Positions 5,878 through 14,951 of a stretch of 16,312 nucleotides of DNA are shown here, in pieces. Position numbers and translations under genes: made by a program. The stretch is taken from assembly GCA_025464795.1 (NCBI GenBank), contig JAODNB010000200.1:1-16312 (forward strand), read 5' to 3'. This DNA is from Frankiales bacterium. GTDB lineage: Bacteria; Actinomycetota; Actinomycetes; Mycobacteriales; SCTD01. The notes beneath the pieces are model-generated. The model ran no database searches. It saw only the letters and a list, made by a program, of their open reading frames with translations, and had not been told where the DNA came from. Within the stretch, counting starts at the first letter, position 1. Each line of letters begins with the position of its first letter.

Positions 5878-7818
5878 TCACGCGAGCAGGTCCGGCACCG
5901 GCGTCGGGACGCTCAGCACGTGCTCCGCGAGGAAGGCGAGCACCATCTGGTACCAGACGTCTGCGGAACCAGGAGTGAGCACCCAGTGGTTCTCGTCGGG
6001 GAAGTACAGGTAACGGTGGGCCATCGCAGCGGGGTCGGTCGCCCGTGAGCACAGGTCCCACCAGAGCCTGAGGGCCTCGCCGACGGGCACCCGGTAGTCC
6101 TTGTCGCCGTGGACGACCAGCATCGGCGTGACGATGGCGTCCGCGAACTGCGACGGGTCGTTCGCCTCGACCATCTCGGGGGTCATCTCGCGGGCCCAGT
6201 ACCAGGCAGCGTCGGTGGTCGGCCCGAACTGCTGGAGGTTCCAGAGCGAGGCGTGGCTGACGATCGCGCGGAACCGGTCGGTGTGGCCGGCGATCCAGTT
6301 CGCCATGTAGCCGCCGAACGAGCCGCCCATCATGGCGGTCCGGCTCGGGTCGAGGTCAGCGCGCTGCAGCGCCGCGTCTGTGGCGGCCAGCACGTCGGTG
6401 TAGGGCGGCCCGCCCCAGTCGCCCCAGCCGACCGAGATGTGTGCGAGGCCGTACCCCGTCGACAGGGCGGGATCGGGCAGCAGGACCGCGTAGCCCTGGG
6501 CGACCAGCAGCCACGGGTTCCAGCGCCAGCTCCACCCGTTCCACGAGGCGAGCGGTCCGCCGTGGACCCACAGGACGAGCGGGTGCGGCCCGTCTCCCGG
6601 GGGAAGCGCGAGCCACGACCGCACGGTGCGGCCGTCAGCGACAGTGGTGCTGATCTCCTCCAGCCGGCCCGGCATCTCCAGGTCCTCGGCCGGCGACGCA
6701 AGCCGAGCCGGCACGCCTGGCACGGCGGGGTCGATCCGCACCGGCGTCGGCGGGCTGTCGACGCTGTTGCGCAGCGCGTAGAGGGCGTCCGGTCCGACGC
6801 ACAGGTCGGTGTAGCTCCCGTCGTCCGTCGTGAGGCGCACGACTCCTTCTTTGCCGATCCGGAAGACCGGTCCGCGTCCCTCCTCGTCTGCAGTGACGAT
6901 CAGCGCATCGCCGGCGGACGTCCAGTGGACGGAGGTGGGCCAGCGGTCCCAGCCCTCGACGACCCGCTCCCCGGTCCCGTCCAGCTGCACGACGACCACC
7001 TCCTGGGTGCCCGGGTCGTGCGGCGTGCTGCGCGTGGTCCGCACGAAGGCGACCCGCTCGCCGTCCGGCGAGACGGCCGGGTCGGCGTACTCGTGCTCCG
7101 GGCTGTCCGCGAGCACGCGCCGAGACCCGTCGCCGCCGAGGACGACGAGGGTGGACCGGCTGCTGCCGTTCGCCTCCTGCACCGCCCAGGACGTCACGAC
7201 CTGCGTTCCGTCCGGCGTCAGGTCGTACGTCGCGTTGTCGAGAGCCCTCCCCGGCTGAGGGGTCAGGTCGCGGAAGGAACCGCCGACCGAGCCGAGCAGC
7301 AGCCGGGGCTGCCCGGGGCCGAGGTCGTGGTCCCAGTAGCGAACGGGGTAGCCGGTGTGCAGGATCGCGCTGACCTTGCGGTCCTTGCGCGCCTTGCGAC
7401 GGGCCTCGTCGTCGTCGGTGGAGGCGGGGAGGGTGTCGGCCACGACCACGACCGAGCCGCCGGCGCTGCGCGGGCCGCCGGCCCGCGCCCGAAGCCGCCT
7501 CGCCTCACCGGACGGGGGCAGCAGCCACACCGCTGAGGCGTCGTCCTCCTCGTCCTGCTCGGGATCGGGGCGGCCGCTCGTGAAGAGCAGGTCGCCCTCG
7601 TCGGTGAAGACCGGGTCGGCCTCTCCCTTGGCGCCGCGGGTCAGTCGACGGGCCGGCCCTCGTCCGGTCGGGTCGATCTCCCACAGGGCCGTGACCCACT
7701 TCTGCTTCTTGGGGTCGAGGGTCGCGACCCCCGTCACCAGGCGGGAGCCGTCGCGGCTGACGGCGAGACCGCTCAGGCGGGGCACGGCCTGGAACGCCTC
7801 GAGATCGGGAAAGTCCAT
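5878..7818 (-). CDS. S9 family (prolyl oligopeptidase-type) serine peptidase
   Basis: Serine peptidase of 646 aa with two parts. The N-terminal ~390 residues look like a beta-propeller, with repeated TPDGTQVVTSW / SPDGERVAFVRT-type blades. The C-terminal alpha/beta hydrolase domain carries the catalytic triad: S500 in GGSFGGYMA, D574 in HGDKDYRVP, and H611 in DENHWV. This matches the acylaminoacyl-peptidase / dipeptidyl-peptidase group (S9C-like), which trims short peptides. No signal peptide is visible (MDFPDLEAF), so it is probably cytoplasmic. ATG 7818 is preceded by AGGA at usable distance and also by TAGGAA 6 nt upstream, so either mode of initiation is possible. It follows the MFS gene by 12 bp and is likely co-transcribed with it. 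Confidence 0.93.
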   Translation of the reverse strand: MDFPDLEAFQAVPRLSGLAVSRDGSRLVTGVATLDPKKQKWVTALWEIDPTGRGPARRLTRGAKGEADPVFTDEGDLLFTSGRPDPEQDEEDDASAVWLLPPSGEARRLRARAGGPRSAGGSVVVVADTLPASTDDDEARRKARKDRKVSAILHTGYPVRYWDHDLGPGQPRLLLGSVGGSFRDLTPQPGRALDNATYDLTPDGTQVVTSWAVQEANGSSRSTLVVLGGDGSRRVLADSPEHEYADPAVSPDGERVAFVRTTRSTPHDPGTQEVVVVQLDGTGERVVEGWDRWPTSVHWTSAGDALIVTADEEGRGPVFRIGKEGVVRLTTDDGSYTDLCVGPDALYALRNSVDSPPTPVRIDPAVPGVPARLASPAEDLEMPGRLEEISTTVADGRTVRSWLALPPGDGPHPLVLWVHGGPLASWNGWSWRWNPWLLVAQGYAVLLPDPALSTGYGLAHISVGWGDWGGPPYTDVLAATDAALQRADLDPSRTAMMGGSFGGYMANWIAGHTDRFRAIVSHASLWNLQQFGPTTDAAWYWAREMTPEMVEANDPSQFADAIVTPMLVVHGDKDYRVPVGEALRLWWDLCSRATDPAAMAHRYLYFPDENHWVLTPGSADVWYQMVLAFLAEHVLSVPTPVPDLLA

Positions 7819-7830
7819 CCCGACTTCCTA

Positions 7831-9036
7831 CTACGCAGCGAGGGCCCGCGTTCGCTCGGCCCAGGCCACCACAGGCACCGTGACGATCCCGGCCGCTGCG
7901 AAGACCGCGCCCATGAGCAGCCACCCCGGTGTGCCCCACGCGATGACCGTCGCCGTCACCACCACGGGCCCCAGCATGTTCGCCGCCGCGAAGCCCGTGG
8001 AGTACAGGCCCTGGTACTGGCCCTGCGACGTCTCGGGCGCGAGCCCGAACCCAAGGCCCCAGGACCCCGAGGCCTGCAGCAGCTCACCCGCCACGTTCAC
8101 CAGGGCAGCCACCACCAGGACCCCCACGGCGAGCGCTGCTGAGCGGTCCTCCGAGAGCGCGAACACGACGCAGGACGCCGCCACGAGCAGCCCCCCGGTC
8201 CTTTGCGTACGAGCCGAAGACGGCACGTCGTGGGCGCTCCTCGACATCCGCACCTGCAGCAGGACGCAGCAGGCGGTGTTGAGGAGGAACAGCAGCGCGA
8301 CGGTCCACCGCGGGGCGGACGTGTAGCGGTCGACCCACAGCGGCACCGCGATCTCGAGGAGCACGTAGTGCATGTTGAGGACGGCACCGACCGCGGTGAC
8401 CGCGAGGTACGGCCGGTCGCGAAGGGCGATGAGCATGCCGCCCTCCTCAGCCTTCCTGACGGCCCCTTCTCGACGGGGCAGCCGCGCGATGACGGCGGCG
8501 CATCCCAGGTAGGTCAAGGCATCCGCCAGCACCATCGCGACGTACGCCTCCCGGGTGTCGATGGCGATCGCGACGCCGGCGATGGCCGAGCCCACACCGA
8601 TGCCGAGGTTGGTGACGCTGCGCAGGTAGGCCCGGCCCGACACCCGCTCCTCGGCCGGGAAGGCGGACGCGATCAGCCCCTGGCGGACGGCGTTCGACGC
8701 CTTGTCGACGCAGATGTAGGCGATGGAGGCGGCCAGGAAGCCGGGAAAGCCGTGCACGAGCGCAAAGCTCGACATCGCCGCGGCCTCGAGCACGAGCGTC
8801 ACGACGAGCACCTCGCGGGCGCCGCGCAGGTCGGCCAGGTGGCCGGCCGGGATGCCGACGAGCAAGCCCAGCAGCCCCGCGACCGTGAGCCCCAGGCCGA
8901 CCTGACCGGGCGACAGCCCGACGGAGCGGGTGTAGAACAGCGCAGCGCTCGTGTAGAACAGCCCGTTGCCGAGGGTGTTGACGAGGGCCGCGATGGCGAG
9001 CAGCCGCAGGGGGCCGGGCGGCGGTACGAGGAGCAC
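7831..9036 (-). CDS. Major facilitator superfamily transporter
   Basis: Integral membrane protein of 401 aa with about 12 hydrophobic segments, the first at about residues 10-35 (LLAIAALVNTLGNGLFYTSAALFY). The loop between segments 2 and 3, GHLADLRGAREVLV (about 65-78), matches the MFS signature G-x-L-a-D-r-x-G-x-r. The fold is that of drug or small-metabolite exporters; the substrate is unknown. The start is well constrained: GTG 9036 is the only standard start between an in-frame TAG (9048-9046) and the first membrane segment. The gene runs into the S9 peptidase with a 12-bp gap, ending in TAGTAG-like sequence, and diverges from the SRPBCC gene across 25 bp. Coupling with a peptidase hints at peptides, but this is weak. 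Confidence 0.88.
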   Translation of the reverse strand: MLLVPPPGPLRLLAIAALVNTLGNGLFYTSAALFYTRSVGLSPGQVGLGLTVAGLLGLLVGIPAGHLADLRGAREVLVVTLVLEAAAMSSFALVHGFPGFLAASIAYICVDKASNAVRQGLIASAFPAEERVSGRAYLRSVTNLGIGVGSAIAGVAIAIDTREAYVAMVLADALTYLGCAAVIARLPRREGAVRKAEEGGMLIALRDRPYLAVTAVGAVLNMHYVLLEIAVPLWVDRYTSAPRWTVALLFLLNTACCVLLQVRMSRSAHDVPSSARTQRTGGLLVAASCVVFALSEDRSAALAVGVLVVAALVNVAGELLQASGSWGLGFGLAPETSQGQYQGLYSTGFAAANMLGPVVVTATVIAWGTPGWLLMGAVFAAAGIVTVPVVAWAERTRALAA

Positions 9037-9043
9037 CCCTCCT
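9029..9043 (-). promoter_or_regulatory. Hairpin enclosing the GTG start of the MFS gene
   Basis: In the mRNA sense (minus strand) AGGAG-GGGTG-CTCCT forms a 5-bp inverted repeat with the GTG start codon in its loop. The AGGAGG that looks like a ribosome binding site ends only 1 nt before GTG, far closer than usual, and is the left arm of the stem. TAGGCA (9048-9043) lies 6 nt before GTG, so leaderless initiation is also possible. Confidence 0.4.
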
Positions 9044-9049
9044 GCCTAC

Positions 9050-9061
9050 TACGGTCGGTGG
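9050..9061 (+). promoter_or_regulatory. Leaderless promoter (-10 element) of the SRPBCC gene
   Basis: TACGGT at 9050-9055, then 6 nt, then ATG 9062. It is the same hexamer and spacing as for the DUF4870 gene at 1704. No Shine-Dalgarno sequence is present. Confidence 0.6.
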
Positions 9062-9526
9062 ATGGATGACGAGCGCTTTGAGGTCCGGCGCGAGGTCGCG
9101 GCTCCCCCGGCGGAGGTCTTCGCGCTGCTGTGCTCCCCCGACGGCCACGTGGCGATCGACAGCTCCGGGATGCTGCAGTCGGCAGACGGCGCTCCGGTGA
9201 CCGCCGTCGGGGACACGTTCGTCGTGCACATGGACCGGGAGTCGCTGAACGACTACCCGCTCGGGAAGTACGACGTCACGGTGATCATCACCGGCTTCGA
9301 GCAGGACCGCCTGCTCGAGTGGACGATCTCCGGGCAGATCCAGCCCCCGATCCAGCACCTGTACGGGTACCGGCTCGAGCCCTCCGCCGTCGGGACGCTG
9401 GTCACGTCGTACTACGACTGGAGCCAGATCGACGACAGGTACCGGGACAAGGGCATCTTCCCGGTGATCCCCGAGGCGGCGCTCCGCGCGACCCTGGGCA
9501 TCCTCGCCCGGACGCTGCGCGCCTGA
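9062..9526 (+). CDS. SRPBCC (START/Bet v1-like) domain protein
   Basis: Small soluble protein of 154 aa built as a single SRPBCC / polyketide-cyclase-like domain. It opens with the typical first strand and helix, FEVRREVAAPPAEVFALLCSPDGHVAIDSSG (about 5-35), then a beta-rich middle (GDTFVVHM, YDVTVIITGFEQDRLLEWTI), then TLVTSYYDWS and a C-terminal helix (AALRATLGILARTLR). These domains bind hydrophobic ligands or lipids; neither ligand nor reaction can be predicted here. ATG 9062 is fixed by the leaderless -10 element. Its stop lies one base pair from the convergent lepA stop. The family call rests on fold-like pattern, not on a catalytic motif. Confidence 0.8.
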   Translation: MDDERFEVRREVAAPPAEVFALLCSPDGHVAIDSSGMLQSADGAPVTAVGDTFVVHMDRESLNDYPLGKYDVTVIITGFEQDRLLEWTISGQIQPPIQHLYGYRLEPSAVGTLVTSYYDWSQIDDRYRDKGIFPVIPEAALRATLGILARTLRA

Positions 9527-9527
9527 C

Positions 9528-11351
<1,824 letters not shown>

Positions 11352-11362
11352 GAGCCAGTCTA
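11352..11362 (-). promoter_or_regulatory. Leaderless promoter of lepA, overlapping the upstream stop codon
   Basis: TAGACT on the minus strand (11362-11357) is followed by GGCTC and the lepA GTG. Its TAG is the stop codon of the amidohydrolase gene. Spacing is 5 nt, one shorter than at the other sites. Confidence 0.5.
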
Positions 11363-12484
11363 TCGGCGTACAGGCTCGCCCTTGGCCCAGACGCCCACCA
11401 CGTCGAGCAGGGCGTCGGCGTCGACCACCGGGTTGCCGCGTACGGCCAGCAGGTCGGCGTCGGCGCCCCGCGTGAGCTCGCCCTTCCGGCCGGCCAGGCC
11501 GAGTGCCGCGGCGGCTTCGGACGTCATCGAGCGCAGCGGACCGACGCCTGAGAGCACCTCGCTCATGACGGCGAGGGCATGGGGAGTCACCCCGTGCGGC
11601 TTCACGGGCCCGACCCCCGCATCGCTGCCCACCACTACCCGGGCCCCGTGCTGAGCCATCCAGGTGTGGTTCGCGGTCACGGCCTCCAGACGTGCGGCGA
11701 TCGCGGGAGGCGGCGTGCCCCCCGGCAGGGCCCCGAGGGTGAGGCTGACGAAGACGCCCGAGTCGACGATCCTCTGCAGGACCCCCGGCGGGGGTTCCAC
11801 GCCCTCCGCGGTCATGAAGGTCACGTGCTCGATCGTGTCGAAGCCTGCGTCGAGCGCCTCGACGACGGACTGCGGGGCGTGGGCGTGCGCCGCGGCCGTC
11901 ATCCCCAGCCGGTGGGCCTCGTCCACCACCTGGGTCAGCTGCCCTGCGTCGAACTGCGACTCGAAGGGCGTGTTCCCGGGCGTGATGTTGCCCCCGCTCA
12001 CCATCACCTTCACGACACGGCACCCCCGCTCCGCTCGCTCTGCAACAGCGCGCAGCATGTCCTCGACCGAGGCCACCTCGCCTCCGAGGAAGTGGCAGTG
12101 CCCCTTGACCGTCGTCAGGGGTGGACCGGCTGCGACGACCGTCAGCGGCGTCGCGACCTTGGTGGCGAGGAAGCTGCGGTCACCCAGGTCCCGGACCGTG
12201 GTGACGCCCGCGGCCAGGGTCTGGTGAGCGGCCCCGTGCATGCGCGCCAGCAGGGCCTCGTCGTCGAGGTCGAGCCCGGCGACCACATCGACGACGGCGT
12301 CGAACGCGAGGTGCACGTGCGCGTCGATGAGGCCCGGCAGCAGGGTGACGTCGTCGCCGAGGTCGATCGCGTCAGGCACCACGTCGGTGGTGACGTCGGA
12401 GACGAGGCCGTCGCGCACCACGACTGTCGCCGCGCCCCGCATCGCGGTGCCGTCGAACACCTGGCCTGCTCGGAAAGCGATCAT
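11360..12484 (-). CDS. Amidohydrolase superfamily protein (metal-dependent, prolidase/imidazolonepropionase-like)
   Basis: Cytoplasmic metal-dependent hydrolase of 374 aa. The superfamily pattern is complete: HVH (56-58) in GLIDAHVHLAF, a lysine likely to be carboxylated (K159 in VVKVMVSGG), the His pair in AAHAHAP (H200/H202), H220 in TIEHV, and the metal-binding D288 in VGSDAG. N- and C-terminal beta-sandwich parts are present (VVVRDGLVSDV; GADADLLAVRGNPVVD). Close relatives include Xaa-Pro/Xaa-Arg dipeptidases and imidazolonepropionase, so a dipeptide or cyclic amide is a plausible substrate, not shown. ATG 12484 begins the homology; the -10 candidate is weak (CAGCAT, 6 nt upstream). It is divergent to the M24 peptidase gene (33-bp gap) and 8 bp upstream of lepA. 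Confidence 0.9.
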   Translation of the reverse strand: MIAFRAGQVFDGTAMRGAATVVVRDGLVSDVTTDVVPDAIDLGDDVTLLPGLIDAHVHLAFDAVVDVVAGLDLDDEALLARMHGAAHQTLAAGVTTVRDLGDRSFLATKVATPLTVVAAGPPLTTVKGHCHFLGGEVASVEDMLRAVAERAERGCRVVKVMVSGGNITPGNTPFESQFDAGQLTQVVDEAHRLGMTAAAHAHAPQSVVEALDAGFDTIEHVTFMTAEGVEPPPGVLQRIVDSGVFVSLTLGALPGGTPPPAIAARLEAVTANHTWMAQHGARVVVGSDAGVGPVKPHGVTPHALAVMSEVLSGVGPLRSMTSEAAAALGLAGRKGELTRGADADLLAVRGNPVVDADALLDVVGVWAKGEPVRR

Positions 12485-12504
12485 GCCGGCATGCTGGCAC
12501 CGAC

Positions 12505-12517
12505 TAGGGTCGCTGTC
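12505..12517 (+). promoter_or_regulatory. Leaderless promoter (-10 element) of the M24 peptidase gene
   Basis: TAGGGT (12505-12510), then 7 nt, then ATG 12518, with no Shine-Dalgarno sequence. It lies in the 33-bp gap shared with the divergent amidohydrolase and includes one of the rare CTAG sites (12504-12507). Confidence 0.6.
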
Positions 12518-13201
12518 ATGGAGGAAGCCGGCCGTGCGACAGCTCTCCTCGACGCTCAAGGCAAGGCCCAGCAGCTGTTCCAGGCGATCGAGACGGCCGG
12601 ACTGATCCGGCCCGGCGTGACGGAGTCCGAGGCCAGCAAGGCCATCCGGGCGCTGGCCAAGGAGCAGCTCGGTGTGACGCGGCACTGGCACAAGCGGATC
12701 GTGCGGTCCGGACCGAACACCCTGCTGCCGTACGCCGAGAACCCGCCGGACCGGCTGCTCACGGACGACGACATCGCCTTCGTCGACCTCGGCCCGGTGT
12801 TCGAGCAGTGGGAAGCGGACTTCGGCCGCACCTGGGTGCTGGGCTCGGATCCGTTGAAGCACAAGCTCTGCGCTGACCTGCCGGCCGTCTTCGACGCGGC
12901 GAAGGCGTACTTCGCCGCGCACCCTGACATCACCGGCGAGCAGCTGCACGCCGAGGTGCTGCGGCTCACCGCAGCGACCGAGTGGGAGTTCGGCAACTAC
13001 CACTGCGGCCACGTGGTCGGTGAGTTCCCGCACGTGCAGGTCGACACCCGACGGACGCACTACCTGATCATGAAGGGCAGCGACCAGCCCATGCGCCGGC
13101 CCGACCTCGGCGGCAAGGTCGCCCACTGGATCCTGGAGATCCACCTCGTCGACAGAGCCCGCCAGATCGGCGGCTTCTACGAAGAGCTGCTCACCCTCTA
13201 G
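12518..13201 (+). CDS. M24 family metallopeptidase-like protein (aminopeptidase P / methionine aminopeptidase fold)
   Basis: Single-domain pita-bread protein of 227 aa. It has the catalytic domain only, without the N-terminal creatinase domain of full aminopeptidase P. The metal-ligand pattern is recognisable: D90 (AFVDLGPVF) and D101 (EADFGRTW) 11 residues apart, H165 (YHCGHVVGEFPH) and E207 (HWILEIHLVD), with a candidate last glutamate near the end (E222/E223). Spacing between ligands fits the family, but the last ligand is unusually close to the C-terminus, so activity should not be assumed. Likely a peptide-trimming enzyme with unknown specificity. ATG 12518 is set by TAGGGT 7 nt upstream. 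Its TAG stop overlaps the convergent transglutaminase stop in one CTAG. Confidence 0.87.
   Translation: MEEAGRATALLDAQGKAQQLFQAIETAGLIRPGVTESEASKAIRALAKEQLGVTRHWHKRIVRSGPNTLLPYAENPPDRLLTDDDIAFVDLGPVFEQWEADFGRTWVLGSDPLKHKLCADLPAVFDAAKAYFAAHPDITGEQLHAEVLRLTAATEWEFGNYHCGHVVGEFPHVQVDTRRTHYLIMKGSDQPMRRPDLGGKVAHWILEIHLVDRARQIGGFYEELLTL
13198..13201. other. CTAG shared as stop codon by two convergent genes
   Basis: TAG read on the plus strand (13199-13201) ends the M24 gene; TAG read on the minus strand (13200-13198) ends the transglutaminase gene. The four bases are a palindrome that serves both strands, so neither gene has any 3' spacer. Confidence 0.85.
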
Positions 13202-14019
13202 GACAGCCGGGTGACGCTGACGCTCACGCCGAGGGTCTGCGAGCCGCCACCTGCGTACACGCCCTTCAAGGGCGACACGTCGGTGTAGTCGCGGCCCCGG
13301 GCGACGACGACGTGCCGCTCCCCCGCCGCCACGCCGCCGGTGGGGTCGAAGCCCCACCAGCCGCCGAGCCACGCCTCGATCCACGCGTGGCTCTCGCCCT
13401 GCACGGTCTCCCCCACCACCGGTTCCTTCTGCGGGTGCAGGTAACCGCTGACGTACCTCGCGGGGATCCCGGCCGTGCGCAGCAGCGCCAGCGTGACGTG
13501 CGCGATGTCCTGGCAGACGCCCTTGCCCTGGGCCCAGGCCTCGACGGCGCTGGTCGCGACGCCGGTGCTCCCGGGGACGTAGGCGACCTTCTCGCGCACC
13601 AGCGCGACGAGGGCGACCATCACCTCGTACGGGGTTCCTTCGAGGCCTGATGCGGCCGCGACGAGGTCCGCGTCCGGGGTGGTGCGCGGGCTGGGGCGCA
13701 GCAGCTCCACGTGCTCGTCCGCCGCTGCGTGAAGCACCTCCCAGGGCGCTTCACCCGGCAGGGTGGCCGGCGCCGTGTCGACCACAGAGGTGCAGGTGAC
13801 CTCGAGCGCCGTGTGCGGGACGTGGATGTCGAACGCCGTGACCTGGGTTCCCCAGTAGTCCCAGTACCGGTGGAGCAGCGCGTCAGGGCGAGTCCGGACG
13901 GAGCTCTTCAGCCTCATCTGCCCGCTGCCGGTCTGGGGCACCAGCCGGGCCTCGTTGTACGAGGAGACCACCTCGCGCTCGTAGGTGTAACCGGTGGTGT
14001 GGGTGACCTCGATGCGCAT
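13198..14019 (-). CDS. Transglutaminase-like cysteine protease/amidase family protein
   Basis: Transglutaminase-fold protein of 273 aa with the N-terminal beta domain characteristic of this bacterial group (MRIEVTHTTGYTYEREV, then SYNEARLVPQ), followed by the papain-like core. The catalytic triad is visible: C169 in GKGVCQDIAH, H211 in GESHAWIEAW, D225 in GFDPTGG. No signal peptide is present. Members are predicted to cleave or exchange amide/isopeptide bonds. It is the last gene of a three-gene operon: its ATG overlaps the alpha-E stop by one base (TGATG), indicating translational coupling. The nearest described relative by context is Rv2409c of Mycobacterium tuberculosis (from memory). The substrate is unknown. 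Confidence 0.94.
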   Translation of the reverse strand: MRIEVTHTTGYTYEREVVSSYNEARLVPQTGSGQMRLKSSVRTRPDALLHRYWDYWGTQVTAFDIHVPHTALEVTCTSVVDTAPATLPGEAPWEVLHAAADEHVELLRPSPRTTPDADLVAAASGLEGTPYEVMVALVALVREKVAYVPGSTGVATSAVEAWAQGKGVCQDIAHVTLALLRTAGIPARYVSGYLHPQKEPVVGETVQGESHAWIEAWLGGWWGFDPTGGVAAGERHVVVARGRDYTDVSPLKGVYAGGGSQTLGVSVSVTRLS

Positions 14020-14951
14020 CAGACGTCCGCCGTCCAGGACAGCGCCGCGGTGTGGTGGAAGTACCGGGCGGACAGGGCGGTGGCGGTGTCGGCGCAGGTG
14101 CTCTGCAGGACGCCGAGCAGTCCGGGGAGGTCGTCGAGGAGCTCCTCGGAGACGCGGAACTCCAGGTCGGTCCGGGCCCGTCCGAGGAACCGTCGCGCCG
14201 GATCATCGACACCGGTGCGCCCGATGTTCGGGTCCAGCTCTGCGAGGCAGGTCTCGGCCTGCACCAGCGAGGCGTACACCGACCGGGGGAACAGCCGGTC
14301 GAGCACGAGGAACTCCACGACCTTCTCGGGCTCGACGGCGGCACGGTAGGTGCGCAGGTAGGCCTCGTGCGCGCTGCAGCTCCGCAGGACGCCGATCCAC
14401 CCGGACGAGGCGCCGCGGGTCTGGCCGCGGGCCCAGAGCAACCGAGCCGTCATGTCGACGCGCTCGAGGGACCGGCCGAGCACCAGGAAGCGCCATCCGT
14501 CGTCACGGGGCATGGTGCTGTCGAGGAGTCCCGCGACGACGGCAGCGCGCTCCCTGACGTAGCGGAAGAACCCACCTGGTCCGTGCCGCTCGGCTGCGGC
14601 TGCCTGAGAGGGCAGTGCGTGGTACGTCGCGTTGACGGCCTCCCAGAGCTCGGAGCTCAAGGCCTCGCGGACGCCGCGGGCGTTCTCGCGCGCAGCCGTG
14701 AGCGCACCGACGATCGAGCTGGTGTCCCCGGGCGCGAAGGCCAGCCGGTTCACGGTCGAGCGCACGTCGACGGGGCCGTCGGGCACCTCGACGCCCATGA
14801 CCGCGAGCACGTCCCGGCACGACGTCGTCTCGTCGACCCAGGGGTCCTCGAGCAGCGTGTGGACGTGCACGTCGAGCAGGCGGGAGGTGTCCTCGGCCCG
14901 TTCGACGTAGCGCCCGATCCAGTACAGCGACTCGGCGACCCGGCTCAGCAT
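14019..14951 (-). CDS. Alpha-E domain protein (DUF403)
   Basis: Helical protein of 310 aa. It begins with the family's characteristic MLSRVAESLYWIGRYVERAEDTSR-like start, seen as LSRVAESLYWIGRYVERAED, and contains the conserved internal segments FLVLGRSLERVDMTARLL (about 165-182) and VEFLVLDRLFPRSVYASL (about 220-237). No catalytic residues are evident; alpha-E domains are thought to be partners of the circularly permuted ATP-grasp enzyme. The start is ATG 14951, not the upstream frame-open position at 14990, because homology begins exactly there. It overlaps the end of the ATP-grasp gene by 7 nt (ATGCTGA) and its stop overlaps the transglutaminase start, so all three are translated from one message. 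Confidence 0.93.
   Translation of the reverse strand: MLSRVAESLYWIGRYVERAEDTSRLLDVHVHTLLEDPWVDETTSCRDVLAVMGVEVPDGPVDVRSTVNRLAFAPGDTSSIVGALTAARENARGVREALSSELWEAVNATYHALPSQAAAAERHGPGGFFRYVRERAAVVAGLLDSTMPRDDGWRFLVLGRSLERVDMTARLLWARGQTRGASSGWIGVLRSCSAHEAYLRTYRAAVEPEKVVEFLVLDRLFPRSVYASLVQAETCLAELDPNIGRTGVDDPARRFLGRARTDLEFRVSEELLDDLPGLLGVLQSTCADTATALSARYFHHTAALSWTADV

Noticed and set aside
6109..7536. 475-aa open frame opposite the S9 peptidase
   Set aside because: The S9 triad and propeller repeats on the minus strand are clear; this frame is low-complexity shadow.
11352..12023. Upstream extension of the lepA frame by 224 codons
   Set aside because: It runs through the amidohydrolase gene in another frame and is Arg/Gly-rich; LepA homology starts exactly at GTG 11351.
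12482..12492. Tiny ATG-CCG-GCA-TGA frame whose stop overlaps the amidohydrolase ATG
   Set aside because: Three codons only; it could couple translation, but such overlaps arise easily by chance and no ribosome binding site precedes it.
12485..13384. Upstream extension of the amidohydrolase frame by 300 codons
   Set aside because: It is antisense to the M24 gene; the amidohydrolase fold begins at ATG 12484.
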